Shown: in pieces, positions 1-7,879 of the stretch
Position numbering within the stretch: position 1 is the first letter of the stretch
How the letters are laid out: every line of letters begins with the position of its first letter
Assembly: GCA_004151065.3 (NCBI GenBank)
Contig: NWUY0300008519.1
Location: 19,866 to 36,770 of the forward strand
DNA length: 16,905 bases
DNA from: Larix sibirica
Lineage: Eukaryota > Streptophyta > Pinopsida > Pinales > Pinaceae
Reading direction: 5' to 3'
The notes under the pieces: generated by a model
The model's input: the letters and a program-made list of their open reading frames with translations, nothing else
The model's database searches: none
What the model was told of the DNA's origin: nothing
Program-made: the position numbers and the translations under genes

Positions 1-205
1 CCTGCTGACTTCAATCTGTCTTTGTCATTGGATGTAGATTCGGTATGCCTTCGATGAGTCATTGTACCCAACAAATGTACCCTTCTGTCCTGAAGGTTCT
101 AGATTTTTTCTCTTTTATTTGGGTACATGAATTATACTGGACAGGAAAATATTCACAAATGAACTACTTATGTATTCACACCTGTGAAGGCTTGTTTGGA
201 GTTAT
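1..205 (-). pseudogene. copia post-integrase linker, truncated by window edge
   Basis: After a frameshift near 205 the minus strand shows QAFTGV and IFSCPV. A second shift near 140 then gives IIHVPK, NLEPSGQKGTFVGY, SSKAYRIY and QRQIEVSR. This string is the conserved connector between copia integrase and reverse transcriptase. A TAA follows HVPK and a TGA precedes QRQIEV. RT should begin a few tens of codons to the left of the window. The frame changes were read by eye, so exact indel positions are approximate. Confidence 0.8.
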
Positions 206-436
206 GTTCTTCAATATCTTGTGTGGGCCTCTATTCTGAACATATAGTGCGGTGATTGAGGATTCTTCCCATAGAAACAACGATAGATTTTTATCATGAA
301 TCATGGCCTTTATTGCCTCAATCATAGACCTATCATTGTTTTGTACAACCCCATTTTGTTGAGGGTTGTAAGGAACTGTTAACTCCCTCTTGATTCCAGC
401 TTCCTTACAGAAATTAGTGAATTCTGAGGAGGTGTA

Positions 437-771
437 CTCCTCCATTATTGGACCTTAGAACCTTTATCCTATTCTCGGATAGGTTCTCAACTTGGGCCTT
501 GAATTCCTTGAACTGATTTAGAGCTTCTTTGGATTCCATGGAATTTAAGAAGTAAATCCATGTCTTTCGGGAGTAGTCTTCTATGAAGGTCACATAAATT
601 TGAGTGTACCAACTGACATAGGTCCACATAAATTTGAGTGTACCAACTCTAACATTCCCTTGGACCTGGTATCACTGTTAGGAAAAGATCCCTTGGCATT
701 CTTGCCAAGTGCACATCCTCTACAAATACCATCATGTTCAACTTGGAGTTCGAGAAGTCCTGTAACCATCT
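437..771 (-). repeat. tandem duplication in copia, unit 1 (about 335 bp)
   Basis: Unit 1 aligns with 778-1121 at an offset of 341 bp at its left end, rising to 351 bp at its right end because of small indels. Anchor: ctcctccattat at 437-448 and 778-789; tgtaaccatc at 761-770 and 1112-1121. The copies differ at many positions (roughly one in eight to ten, by eye), so they are not a recent perfect duplication. The unit boundary carries the N at 773. Confidence 0.85.
591..648. repeat. 24-bp perfect direct repeat (591-614 and 625-648)
   Basis: The 24 bases starting cacataaatttgagtg occur twice, 34 bp apart, with ten bases (gacataggtc) between. The sister unit at 930-1000 has only the right-hand version in its proper place. 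The left-hand copy therefore replaces the normal integrase sequence here, as a small templated insertion would. Confidence 0.85.
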
Positions 772-772
772 T

Positions 773-773
773 N
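773..773. other. ambiguous base N at the duplication junction
   Basis: The single N is the third base of a minus-strand TAN codon, expected to be Tyr of NGGEY. The next codon is already in the other copy of the duplicated segment (AAG of KMVTG), so the N lies exactly on the breakpoint. Confidence 0.9.
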
Positions 774-1231
774 TATTCTCCTCCATTATCTGACCTTAAA
801 ACCTTTATCCTTTTCCATGATAGGTTCTCAACCTGGGCCTTGAATTCCTTGAACTTGTTCATAAATTCTTTGGATTCCTTGGAATTTATGAAGTAAATCC
901 ATGTATTTCGGGAGTATTCATCTATGAAGGTCACATAATACCAAAATCATCCCAAATATACAACTGACATAGGTCCACATAAGTCTTAGTGTACCAACTC
1001 TAATATTCCCTTAGACCTGGTGTCACTATTAGGAAAAGATCCCTTGGAATTATTTCTAAGTGCACATCCTCTACAAATGTTTTCATGCTTAACTTGGATT
1101 TTGGGAAGACCTGTAACCATCTTCCTTAGAGTAAGAAGGGCTCTATAGTGTAGGTGAGCAAGTATTCTATTCCATAGCTCACTCAAACTGATAGAGTCAT
1201 GAACTAGAGCATGTACTAGTTGTATCGTCAA
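774..1231 (-). pseudogene. copia GAG-pre-integrase plus integrase start, upstream copy of duplication
   Basis: On the minus strand this reads ELWNRILAHLHYRAL (the pre-integrase zinc-binding region), KMVTGLP, then ICRGCAL and LVH-stop-DLCGPMS, which carries the first catalytic Asp of the D,D-35-E integrase. It continues into VTFIDEYSRNTWIYF and LRSDNGG, which holds the second Asp. A TAA interrupts LVH/DLCGP near 978 and a TGA follows near 950, so the copy is dead. The segment ends at NGGE plus the codon TAN, and at the N (773) the sequence jumps back to KMVTG, the start of the duplicated segment. Integrase would insert element cDNA into host DNA; the third catalytic residue (Glu) is not in this copy. 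Confidence 0.86.
778..1121 (-). repeat. tandem duplication in copia, unit 2 (about 345 bp)
   Basis: This is the partner of 437-771. It encodes the same pre-integrase-to-NGGE segment. At the FGMI/WYYVTF stretch (about 930-960) it keeps the expected sequence that unit 1 has lost, so here it is closer to the ancestral state. It also keeps the first catalytic Asp of integrase (DLCGP), which unit 1 has as Asn. Confidence 0.85.
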
Positions 1232-1610
1232 TATGTATAATCTTTCTTCATGAACACCAATTATTCTAGTTGAATGAATAGTGGAGTTCTTGTGCCATGC
1301 AAGAACCTTTCCTTATGAGAATGCAAATTTATAACCCGTGTCTTCTAGTGCGGAGATAGAGACAATATTTATTTTCATTCCTTTCACATAGAGTACTTCT
1401 CCCAAATTTAGAGAATCGCCATAATCTAACTGGAAGGAAGTAGCCTTAGTTCCTTTCACAATATATTTGGAATCGTATCAAAGAACAACTCTTAGGTGTG
1501 ATTCTCTCCCATCTATATTTGAGAGAAATTCCTTATAACCTGTCATATGTTTAGAATCACCACTATCTAATAACCAACTATCATTACTGGTAGGAACAAT
1601 ACATGAGAGG
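1232..1610 (-). pseudogene. copia aspartic protease and spacer (degenerate)
   Basis: The minus strand gives SWLLDSGDSKHMTG, the copia protease active-site region. The catalytic Asp-Ser-Gly lies at 1567-1559; the usual following Ala is Asp here. Downstream, the same frame continues through GEVLYVKGMKINIVSISAL, the conserved protease-to-integrase spacer, and on to LVHALVHD in the pre-integrase region. In-frame stops occur near 1484 (TGA) and 1314 (TAA). In a live element this pepsin-like dimeric protease would cleave the gag-pol precursor. The upstream join from the knuckle needs a frameshift around 1600. The domain call is firm; the copy is inactive because of the stops. Confidence 0.85.
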
Positions 1611-1710
1611 GCTGAGATGAAGAAGAATTATTTGCAATCTTCAATTTCCTTGGTTGAGTCTCTTCATCTACATCAATTGTGGAGGCATGTTCCTTCCTCT
1701 TCTTTTATTT

Positions 1711-1972
1711 TCATTGATTCTTGTAGTGTTCGAACTTCCTGCAATTGAAGCATTGGATTTGTGAAAGGTCTTTCTTATTCCTTTGTTCAGGGGATGAAAT
1801 TGATCTTCTTCCTTTGTATTTTATTCCAAATGTATTCTTCTTCATGAGGGGCATGATATTTCCCTCTGACCACAAGTTCAGTTTCGTCTTGTGTACAGTC
1901 TGCCCAAAATATTTCAAACTTTGGTAGCTTAGATCTTCCAGTCACGCTTTGAATGAATGGTTCCCAAGATTN
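1711..1972 (-). pseudogene. copia gag C-terminal part with broken zinc knuckle
   Basis: The minus strand begins with SWEPFIQSV and LPKFEIFWADC, the late gag (UBN2/retrotrans_gag) motif of plant copia elements, followed by a charged linker and the nucleocapsid knuckle CFNCRKFEHYKNQ. This knuckle would bind element RNA. Two faults are visible. The final Cys of C-X2-C-X4-H-X4-C is replaced by TGA (codon 1713-1711), and the usual Gly before His is Glu. A frameshift near 1800-1830 separates SWEPF (one frame) from the knuckle (another). The first codon at the N is NAA; GAA (Glu) is expected there, so the N sits at the last base of recognisable gag. The rest of gag is missing. Confidence 0.85.
1972..1972. 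other. ambiguous base N at the copia/LINE junction
   Basis: The N is the first base of a minus-strand NAA codon directly before SWEPF. Everything to its right reads as plus-strand LINE sequence, with no copia similarity visible. The two elements therefore abut exactly at the N. Confidence 0.85.
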
Positions 1973-2210
1973 ATGCAATGGGGTCAAAATCGGGATATTA
2001 CAGCAGGGAAGTTGTGAATCCAAGGGCAGGCACTGGGTTGGCTGGCGTAAGATATCAGTTTCAAAAGCCTATAGTGATTGTTGCTTAAAATATATTCACT
2101 TGTTTGGAAAGGCTCTGGCAGTGAAGTCTTTATGGAATATGATTTCTAAAGACAAATATGTGGAGGCATATTTTGATACAAAAAGTATATTTCTTTGAGG
2201 GTGGTTCTAG
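1973..2210 (+). pseudogene. LINE-A ORF2: end of reverse transcriptase region
   Basis: The translated motifs are HWVGWRKISVSK, CLKYIHLFGKALAVKSLWNM and SKDKYVEAYF. In plant LINEs these follow the RT thumb (usually W-x-x-W-x-x-L-x-x-P-K, then GG-x-G-I/L-x-x-L and N-x-A-L-x-x-K-W-x-W). The catalytic palm motifs, including xDD, lie upstream and are absent here. The frame closes at TGA 2196-2198. I call this from motif order; it is too short to classify further. Confidence 0.75.
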
Positions 2211-2900
2211 ATTGTATAAGAAAGGAGCACGAGAACATTACTCTTCTCTTGAATCACGCGAAAGAACTAACTTTAGCTTTCCCTATTATTGGTCCTCATT
2301 TACCATGGAGAGTAGGATCTGAATCTTAAGTTCGAGTGGGAATGGATTCTATCATGGGGTGTGATGATAATTTTTTTATTATCAGTTGTGCGAGTCCCTC
2401 GTCTATAGGAAATTGGGAGAGTTACTATTAGCCCTATCTCCAATCCAATTATAACTACAATTTGGTCTTAAGGCTGGTTATCTACAGAGGACATTGGTCT
2501 CATTGGTTATTGGGTTGCTGAATGGAAGGGGGTGATAAACTCATTATTAAGGGTGCATATCTGGGTTCGGTTTTATGAGGATGAACTTATATGGGGTCAA
2601 AATGTAGTCGGTGGATCCTGTAAAGTGCCTTTGGTGGTAGAGGCGCCTATGGGAAAAGGAATCGAGAGTGCCTTTGGTGGTAGATGCACCTATGGGCACC
2701 TCCAAAGGTGGTTGTATTCATGTGGTTAGTGCTCTCAAACAAGGTCTTGATTTGAGATTTGTTGTGCAAACGGTCAAGGGAGGGATTAAGTATCTATTTG
2801 TTGTGTCACAACAATGAGGAAACAACGTCCCATCTCTTTCTCATGTACCCTTATTCATGCCACGCTTGGATGGATATTGATGTTAGCCTCGGTTTATCAT
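2211..2900 (+). pseudogene. LINE-A ORF2: spacer and decayed zf-RVT zinc motif
   Basis: The stretch WRVGSES-stop-VRVGMDSIMG and later EDELIWGQNVVGGS (about 2577-2615) match the conserved spacer of plant LINE ORF2 in position and wording. At about 2795-2860 comes YLLCHNNEETTSHLFLMYPYS, the zf-RVT site before RNase H. The usual pattern is C-x2-C, then H-x3-C. Here the first Cys (TGT to TAT) and the last Cys (TGC to TAC) are both Tyr, two G-to-A changes, so zinc binding would be lost. Stops and frame changes are frequent. Two 29-bp near-identical blocks (2625-2653 and 2668-2696) disrupt the frame. Confidence 0.7.
2625..2696. repeat. short imperfect direct repeat, 29 bp, 43-bp period
   Basis: The blocks at 2625-2653 and 2668-2696 both start gtgcctttggtggtaga and end cctatggg, with two mismatches. 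They are absent from the equivalent spacer of the other LINEs here, so this looks like a local duplication. Confidence 0.8.
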
Positions 2901-3139
2901 ATCTATGGAATAAATAATCCATCGAACAATGTTTTTTTCTTGGTTTGATATGAGGGAGTTAAAGGAGTTTTGGGTGGTCCCTTTCTTAGTCTTATGGGGA
3001 ATCTGGTTGGCCCAAAACAAGGCATTCTTTGAGGGGAAATTAAATCCTTGCTTTTGAACCTTGACCATGAGCCTCAGTCTGATATCTCATTTTATTTCAA
3101 AGATGCTTTCAAAGCTAGCTAGAATTATTGCAGACTTTT

Positions 3140-3612
3140 CTTTTGACAAAACTCTACTATGTTTATTTTTTGATGGTGTCAGTCAACAGGAGAGAGGTGG
3201 CTACAGGGTTGTTGTTCACTCAACAAATCATTAGTTCTATCACCTTCATGCCAATATTGAGTTAAATTTTAGTAATCATAGTGAGTTTATGGCTTTGTTC
3301 TTGGGGTTGAAGTTGTCAAGGCATTTGGGTATTTAAGCGATGTTGCTTATGGGGGATTCCCCTTTGATGATAAATGCTCTAAATAGTGATGCACAAGTTC
3401 ATAACATTATTTTGTGCCCCATGACATAGCATCTTCAGGAAATCTATAGGTATTTTGCTTAGATCACATTCAAGCATGTCTTTAGAGAGCACAATCAAGT
3501 TGTGGACAAGTTTTCAAAGGAAGGTTTTAGCATGCCAGAAAATCACATTGTAGTAACAAAATGTGATGAAGACAGGGAGTTTCACTTCCAGATTTTTCTT
3601 TATGATTTGTAG
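3140..3612 (+). pseudogene. LINE-A ORF2: RNase H type I domain, with stops
   Basis: In one uninterrupted frame the region reads FFDGVSQ (catalytic Asp at 3172), HSEFMALFLGLKL (Glu), LLMGDSPLMINAL (second Asp) and FKHVFREHNQVVDKFSKEG (last Asp), ending at TAG 3610. These are the four acidic residues of RNase HI in the RVT_3/RNase_H-like family, which removes the RNA strand of an RNA-DNA hybrid. About 440 bp keep the frame without any indel, yet four internal stops are present. At least one (NH-stop-FYH) fits a TGG-to-TAG change. The domain is therefore complete in outline but not translatable. Confidence 0.88.
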
Positions 3613-3920
3613 TTCTCTTATAGGCGATAATTTTTCTGCGCAGAAAGGTTTTTTTTTCCAAATTTAGTTATATGGTGAATTAGCAAGTTTCTTTGACTTT
3701 CAATTTATATTTTTGGGCGACTTTTTCCAAGTACAGAAGGATTTGGGTACTCGTATTTTTTAAAGACTCATGTTTGGAGGAGGCAGGGAGAACACAACCT
3801 TTGGGTGGCATGGCAATGGTTTTGTTAGGGAAATGTTTTCTGGTCTATGTATCATACACCTAAGAATTGTATTCATCTTTCACCTAGAAATATAATTAGG
3901 TTTGTTTTATGAGGCAAAAA
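3613..3920 (+). other. probable 3' UTR of LINE-A
   Basis: This stretch has no coding signal and is T-rich. It follows directly on the ORF2 stop and ends in gaggcaaaaag, similar in form to plant LINE 3' ends that finish with a short A run. No target-site duplication can be tested because the 5' side is lost at 1972. Confidence 0.45.
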
Positions 3921-3922
3921 GA

Positions 3923-4145
3923 GGAGCTGGGATCAATGGAGGAGAAAAATAAAAGTATATTTGTTATATTTCATTAACCATCTTCCTCTCTTTTAGCATA
4001 TTAAAATAAGGTTCTCCTCCTATAAGAGGATCTAGGACCTAGGATCATTGGAGGAGAAAAAAATAAATTGTATTTGATTTATTTCATTGTTCACCTCCCT
4101 TTCTTCTAATTCTTATATGTCAAATTCAAATATTAACTCTTTAAT
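3923..4145. repeat. degenerate direct repeat, 112-bp period
   Basis: gatcaatggaggagaaaaat at 3931 matches gatcattggaggagaaaaaa at 4043, followed in both by a T-rich tract with atttcatt and a cct/cttcctct-like block. The similarity fades towards the right end of each unit. Confidence 0.6.
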
Positions 4146-4282
4146 ATTTTTAGGATACCATTCAACAAAATATTGGCTATTAGTTAATTGAGTCTAGCTT
4201 AAGCGGTTGTGGGATGGAGAATTATCTTTTTTACCTCAAGTATTGTCCTCAAAATAAGGGAAGTGTCGAAAATTTTTCTCAA

Positions 4283-4298
4283 ACACACACACACACAC
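4283..4298. repeat. AC dinucleotide microsatellite, 8 units
   Basis: An uninterrupted (AC)8 tract, followed by atatag. Confidence 0.95.
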
Positions 4299-4494
4299 AT
4301 ATAGCGATTAGTATTTTATCCTTAACGGGAATAACATATATAAGAAAGCATATCAAGACTAAGAAAATTGCCTTAAAATGAGGACCTCTTTGTCTATTCT
4401 CGAACGAGGGATGTTAGAAAGGTGATTAGCAACAATTTTTGAGTTATGTAGGTGCATTGTTCACAGTTGATTGACCATTTGATTTGTTGGCTCT

Positions 4495-6589
4495 ATGGGG
4501 GTCCTAGGTGGATGGAGGAGGACGAAATTTTATCTTGATTGGATGATGATGTGGATTTACCTGGTGGGGGTATTTTTTTCTCGGATGAGCTGTTTCGTGG
4601 GAGCACTAGGGGATCCTCTTCATCGTTGCATCGATTTCCTTGTCAGAATAAGACATGTACTTTTGGGAAGTCTAGAAAAGGTTTTAAAAAGTGTTTGGAT
4701 CGTTCATTCCACAATGTGCTAGGTGGATTCTTTAGCGTTGGAAAAGGTGTTTCAATCCCCTCAAAGAGTAATGAGCCATAAATTGATGAGATTTCTCAAA
4801 AGCTAGAAAGGAACACAATTTATGATGTTGTGGAAGGAAGGGCTATTGAGGGCCAACATGCTCTTAACCACGGGCCAAAGGAAATCACTGTAAATGTAGG
4901 GGTGAAAGGAACCCACTATTTGTGTTGTGAGCTAGGGTGAAGAGGGATTCCAAAGCCTTTAAGGTGAAGTTAGACAGGTTTCATATGGTTTTGGGGAAGG
5001 ATGTGAATATGGATAGGGTCAAAAGTATGTCTCTTAGGGCATTAGTGGGAAGATTGGAGTATGTTTATTTGAACCAGATGGAGAAACCCTTGTTGTGTTA
5101 CTACCTAAAATTCATCATTTTGGTTAATGGTTTGTTATGATTTCAATTTACGGTGGAGGAAAACATCTCTTTGGTTCCGAGTAAGCCATGGGTGATTAGA
5201 AATGGCTCATTTGTTCTTAGCAGATGGCCTGCGGCTTTCAATCCACATAAAGAAAAGGTGGCTCATCGACATTTATGGATGTTATTCCCGGGGTTCCCTT
5301 TGCATCTATAATCGAAGAATGTCTTTATAGACCTAGCTAATCTAGTGGGTAAGTTTATATTCTTGGATGAGAAGATGTTATATGCAGAGGATAAAAGAAT
5401 AGCCCAAATTCTAGTGGAATTTGATGTCTCAGATAGTATTCCTGCTGAAGTTGAGATCAACTCTAGGGAGTATAAATTTGTTCAGATATTGGACTTCTCG
5501 AAGGCCCACTTTAGATGCCTTTGGTGTAGAATAATGGGTCACCTAAAGAATAATTGTTCGAGTTGGGTTGGGACTTTTGAAGTGGATAACTCTCAATATT
5601 TGGGTGAGACGATTGATGACACAAATCCTCCTAAGGTCCTAGCTGGCATAGAGCTTGTTGTCATTGTGGATTTGGATAGAGTGCCAAGTCAGAGCATAGT
5701 TGAGGGTTCCTCTTCCTTCCCGAGTAAGTTGGAATCCCTCTTTCTAGATTTTTATTATTCTTTGACTAAAGAAAAATTAATTTATATAAAAAATGTAGAG
5801 GAAAAGCATAGTATTCCTTCGAAAAATATTGGACCTTCTTGTAGTCCTCCGCTTTTATCTAAGGTTTTAGATTTATCTTCCTCATCTGTTCCTTTTGGTG
5901 TGCAAGTATATGTGGGATTGGTTAATTCAGTTGATATGGGGAAGAAATTGCCTTCTTATGGGGGATTGTTGGGGACAAAGATTGTTTCTTCTTCTTTGGA
6001 GAGTTCTGAAGGGGGGGGGATTATTCAAAAATTTCCTTTGACAAGTCAATTGGTTTGATTAGTGAAGGGTTGAAGCAGGTTTGATCATGTTCTCATTCTG
6101 TTGTTTCTTTGGGGTTAGGAATTTACTCAGAAGTGGGTATTCATGTGGGAAGGTTTGATGTTATTCTCAGTGCTTTTCCATAGTCTAGTTGATTGGATGT
6201 GAGGTTGAATTCTCCAGCGGGTGGTTTTGATGGTGGATTTAATCAGTCTTGTGTATCTCCTTTGGTTTCTGATCCTTCTCCTTCATACAAGGATATCATT
6301 ATTTAAAAATCCAATGCCTATATTATCAGATACAAAATCTTTGAAACCTGGGATTTCTCTGATCTCATCAATTCATTGTCAAAATGCGACTATTCAGAGG
6401 AATAAGGGGAGGAAAAGTAAGAAGGATAAATGAGACCTAGACCCAGGGATATGTGGGGAGTCGGGTTCTGAATACATTCCAATTTCTGCTAGTCTTGATA
6501 GTGCTACATCTTCTTTTGACAACTTTGTTGAATTTTCTAACAATAGGACCCTTATAAATTCATTGCCCTCTAATGTTGTTTTTCAATGA
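4495..6589 (+). pseudogene. LINE-B ORF1: DUF4283 / zinc-knuckle RNA-binding protein
   Basis: ORF1 of plant L1 elements is a nucleic-acid-binding chaperone. Visible in order: an acidic start (LDWDDDVDLPGG-like, across a stop at 4536); KAFKVKLDRFHMVLGK, MSLRALVGRLEYVYL and KPWVIRNGSFVLSRW, which form the DUF4283 fold; FNPHKEKVAHRHLWMLFPG; DEKMLYAEDKRIAQILVEFD; then a perfect CCHC knuckle, CLWCRIMGHLKNNC, at 5516-5557. The tail is Ser/Pro-rich and ends in a basic GRKSKKDK patch. Stops include TAA 5309, where Trp is expected, and TGA 6431 just after KKDK, where CGA (Arg) would fit. Frame changes occur near 6058-6300 and possibly at the G9 run 6011-6019. The ancestral stop appears to be TGA 6587-6589. 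The true start is not determined. Confidence 0.82.
5516..5557 (+). other. intact CCHC zinc knuckle in LINE-B ORF1
   Basis: C-L-W-C-R-I-M-G-H-L-K-N-N-C matches C-X2-C-X4-H-X4-C with the usual Gly before His. It is the only zinc motif in the window with every ligand and the glycine in place. In LINE ORF1 proteins this motif contacts RNA. Confidence 0.9.
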
Positions 6590-7365
6590 TATTGACTTGT
6601 TTCAATATTAGGGGAGTTGGGGGCTCTCCCAAACATTCTTCCCTCAAGAGAATATTTGGATTAATTAAGTTGGATCTTGTGATGATTCAAGAGACTATGT
6701 GTTGTGGAACTAAAGCCTGTGAACTATTTTTTTATTTTTTCCAAGTTGGGAGGTTTGTGTAGTAGATGCCGAGGGTATCTTTGCGGGATTACTCACAATT
6801 TGGAATCCCTTGGTAGTTGTTTTTAAAACCTTTATTACTTGTGCAAGGATCTTGTTGGAAGGGAAGTTTTGGGGTCTGAATAAGACGATTAAGGTATTAA
6901 ATTGTTACGACCTGTATGCAGGCAGGGAAAATTTTGGGAGAATGTGGAAGCTAGTGGATCTTAAAGGAGCACGGTTTATTTTTTGGAGGGGATCTTAATT
7001 TTATTCTGTTTACCTGTGAATTTTGGGGGAACAACCCTCAGTTAGATCCTTTATTTGGTTAATTTCAACATCTTTTTCAGGGATCAAACCTTATTGATGT
7101 CCTTCCATCAGCCATGTCTCCTAATTGGAGGAATGGAAGGCCGAGAGTGAATGGTATGGCCAAAAGACTCGATAGGTTTTTTATTGTTGAATATTTATCT
7201 GATTCGGTGTGGAGATACATGTCATGTTCTACTAATTCTAGCATTTCTGATCGTGTGCATGTATGTTTGCAATTGGAGGTTGAAAAATCTAAACAACATT
7301 TTCCTTTTAAATTCAATCATGCATGGCTAGAGGAGGAATATTTTGTGAAGTTGATTAGGGACAAC
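6586..7365 (+). other. LINE-B AP-type endonuclease domain
   Basis: Signature positions seen: Asn in NIRG (about 6604), Glu in MIQET (about 6688), Asp and Asn in GGDLNF (Asp 6991), KRLDRFF (about 7165), and the terminal SDH motif, which reads SDR here (codons 7246-7254). The catalytic His is therefore Arg in this copy. Frame changes fall at the T-runs near 6726-6740 and 6977-6982. This domain nicks the target DNA for target-primed reverse transcription. Confidence 0.85.
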
Positions 7366-7879
7366 TAGAATTCCTTTTCTCTGCCAAATGAGAGGTCAAC
7401 AATGCATAATTTGGTTGAGAAATTATCTAGATTGAAGAAGGTAGTTAGACAGTGGGAAAAGGAGAAAATAGGTAAGTTAAAGAAATAATTTATTTTAGTG
7501 GAAGAGGAGATTGAATCTATCTTTTCTAGCAATCTTTCTAGTATCTTTTCTTAACAATATAAGGATAATTTAGTAAATTGGGAAGCCATGAAGTCAAAGA
7601 TATTGAAGATTGAGGAGGAAACCCGGAGATTAAAAAGTCGGGTTATATGGTTTTCATAGGGGGATAATAACACAGTTTTTTTCATAAATATGCTAATCAA
7701 AGAAGAATTCTTAATGCTGCGTGGGATCTTGAAAATAGTTAGGGAATTAAGTTGAACACTCAAGCAAATTTGGAGAAGGTTGTTGTGGCACATTTTGATG
7801 GTATTTTTAAGGATCATGGTTAGTTCAATGTAGTTTCTCAATTATAGGCCATCCAAAATTACCCAAGATTTTTCTCCCA

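Larger units (their letters stand above)
176..772 (-). pseudogene. copia GAG-pre-integrase plus integrase, downstream copy
   Basis: This second copy of the segment starts at KMVTG, runs through CRGCALGKN, LVHSNLCGPMS, VTFIEDYSRKTWIYF and LRSNNGG, and continues beyond the duplicated part into EEYTSSEFTNFC, GIKRELTVPYNPQQNGV and ALYVQNRGPH, the second half of integrase. Two catalytic aspartates are changed to Asn here (HSNL for the first, RSNNGG for the second), while the PYNPQQNG signature after the second half is intact. Near 591-648 the coding sequence is disturbed by a short duplicated stretch. A frameshift near 440 separates NNGG from EEYTSS. The integrase assignment is strong; function is excluded. 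Confidence 0.86.
1..1972 (-). mobile_element. Ty1/copia retrotransposon, internal fragment (degenerate)
   Basis: Read on the minus strand, this stretch encodes the copia polyprotein in canonical order: late gag, CCHC knuckle, protease, GAG-pre-integrase, integrase core, then the linker before reverse transcriptase. The order gag-protease-integrase, with integrase ahead of RT, is diagnostic of Ty1/copia rather than Ty3/gypsy. RT, RNase H and both LTRs are absent: the left side runs off the window and the gag side stops at the N at 1972, where unrelated LINE sequence begins. Several stops and frame changes make the copy non-functional. The pre-integrase/integrase segment is present twice in tandem. 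Wording such as SWEPF and CRGCAL is typical of plant TNT1-like copia families. The element type is secure; the family name is not determined. Confidence 0.93.
1973..3920 (+). mobile_element. LINE-A: L1-type non-LTR retrotransposon, 3' part
   Basis: From the N onward the plus strand reads as the C-terminal third of a plant L1-type ORF2: the end of the RT/thumb region (WVGWRKISVSK, HLFGKALAVKSLWNMI), a spacer, a degenerate zf-RVT zinc motif and a C-terminal RNase H. The ORF2 stop is TAG 3610-3612. The T-rich 300 bp that follow, ending with gaggcaaaaag near 3911-3920, fit a LINE 3' UTR and short A tail, but that end is an inference. ORF1, endonuclease and most of RT are missing, either from 5' truncation or from the junction at 1972. 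Its RNase H sequence is clearly different from those of LINE-B and LINE-C, so it belongs to its own lineage. Confidence 0.85.
3921..4490. other. non-coding spacer between LINE-A and LINE-B
   Basis: I see no credible reading frame here. The stretch holds a degenerate 112-bp direct repeat (3923-4145) and an AC microsatellite (4283-4298). The right part (4400-4490) may include the 5' UTR of LINE-B, but nothing identifies its boundary. Confidence 0.6.

Noticed and set aside
600-896. 98-codon plus-strand frame in the copia region
   Set aside because: The opposite strand encodes integrase motifs across the same stretch and the frame crosses the N at 773.
4190-4280. Second SINE, from an A-box-like tagcttaagcggtt
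   Set aside because: No convincing B box follows and no defined ends or tail are seen.
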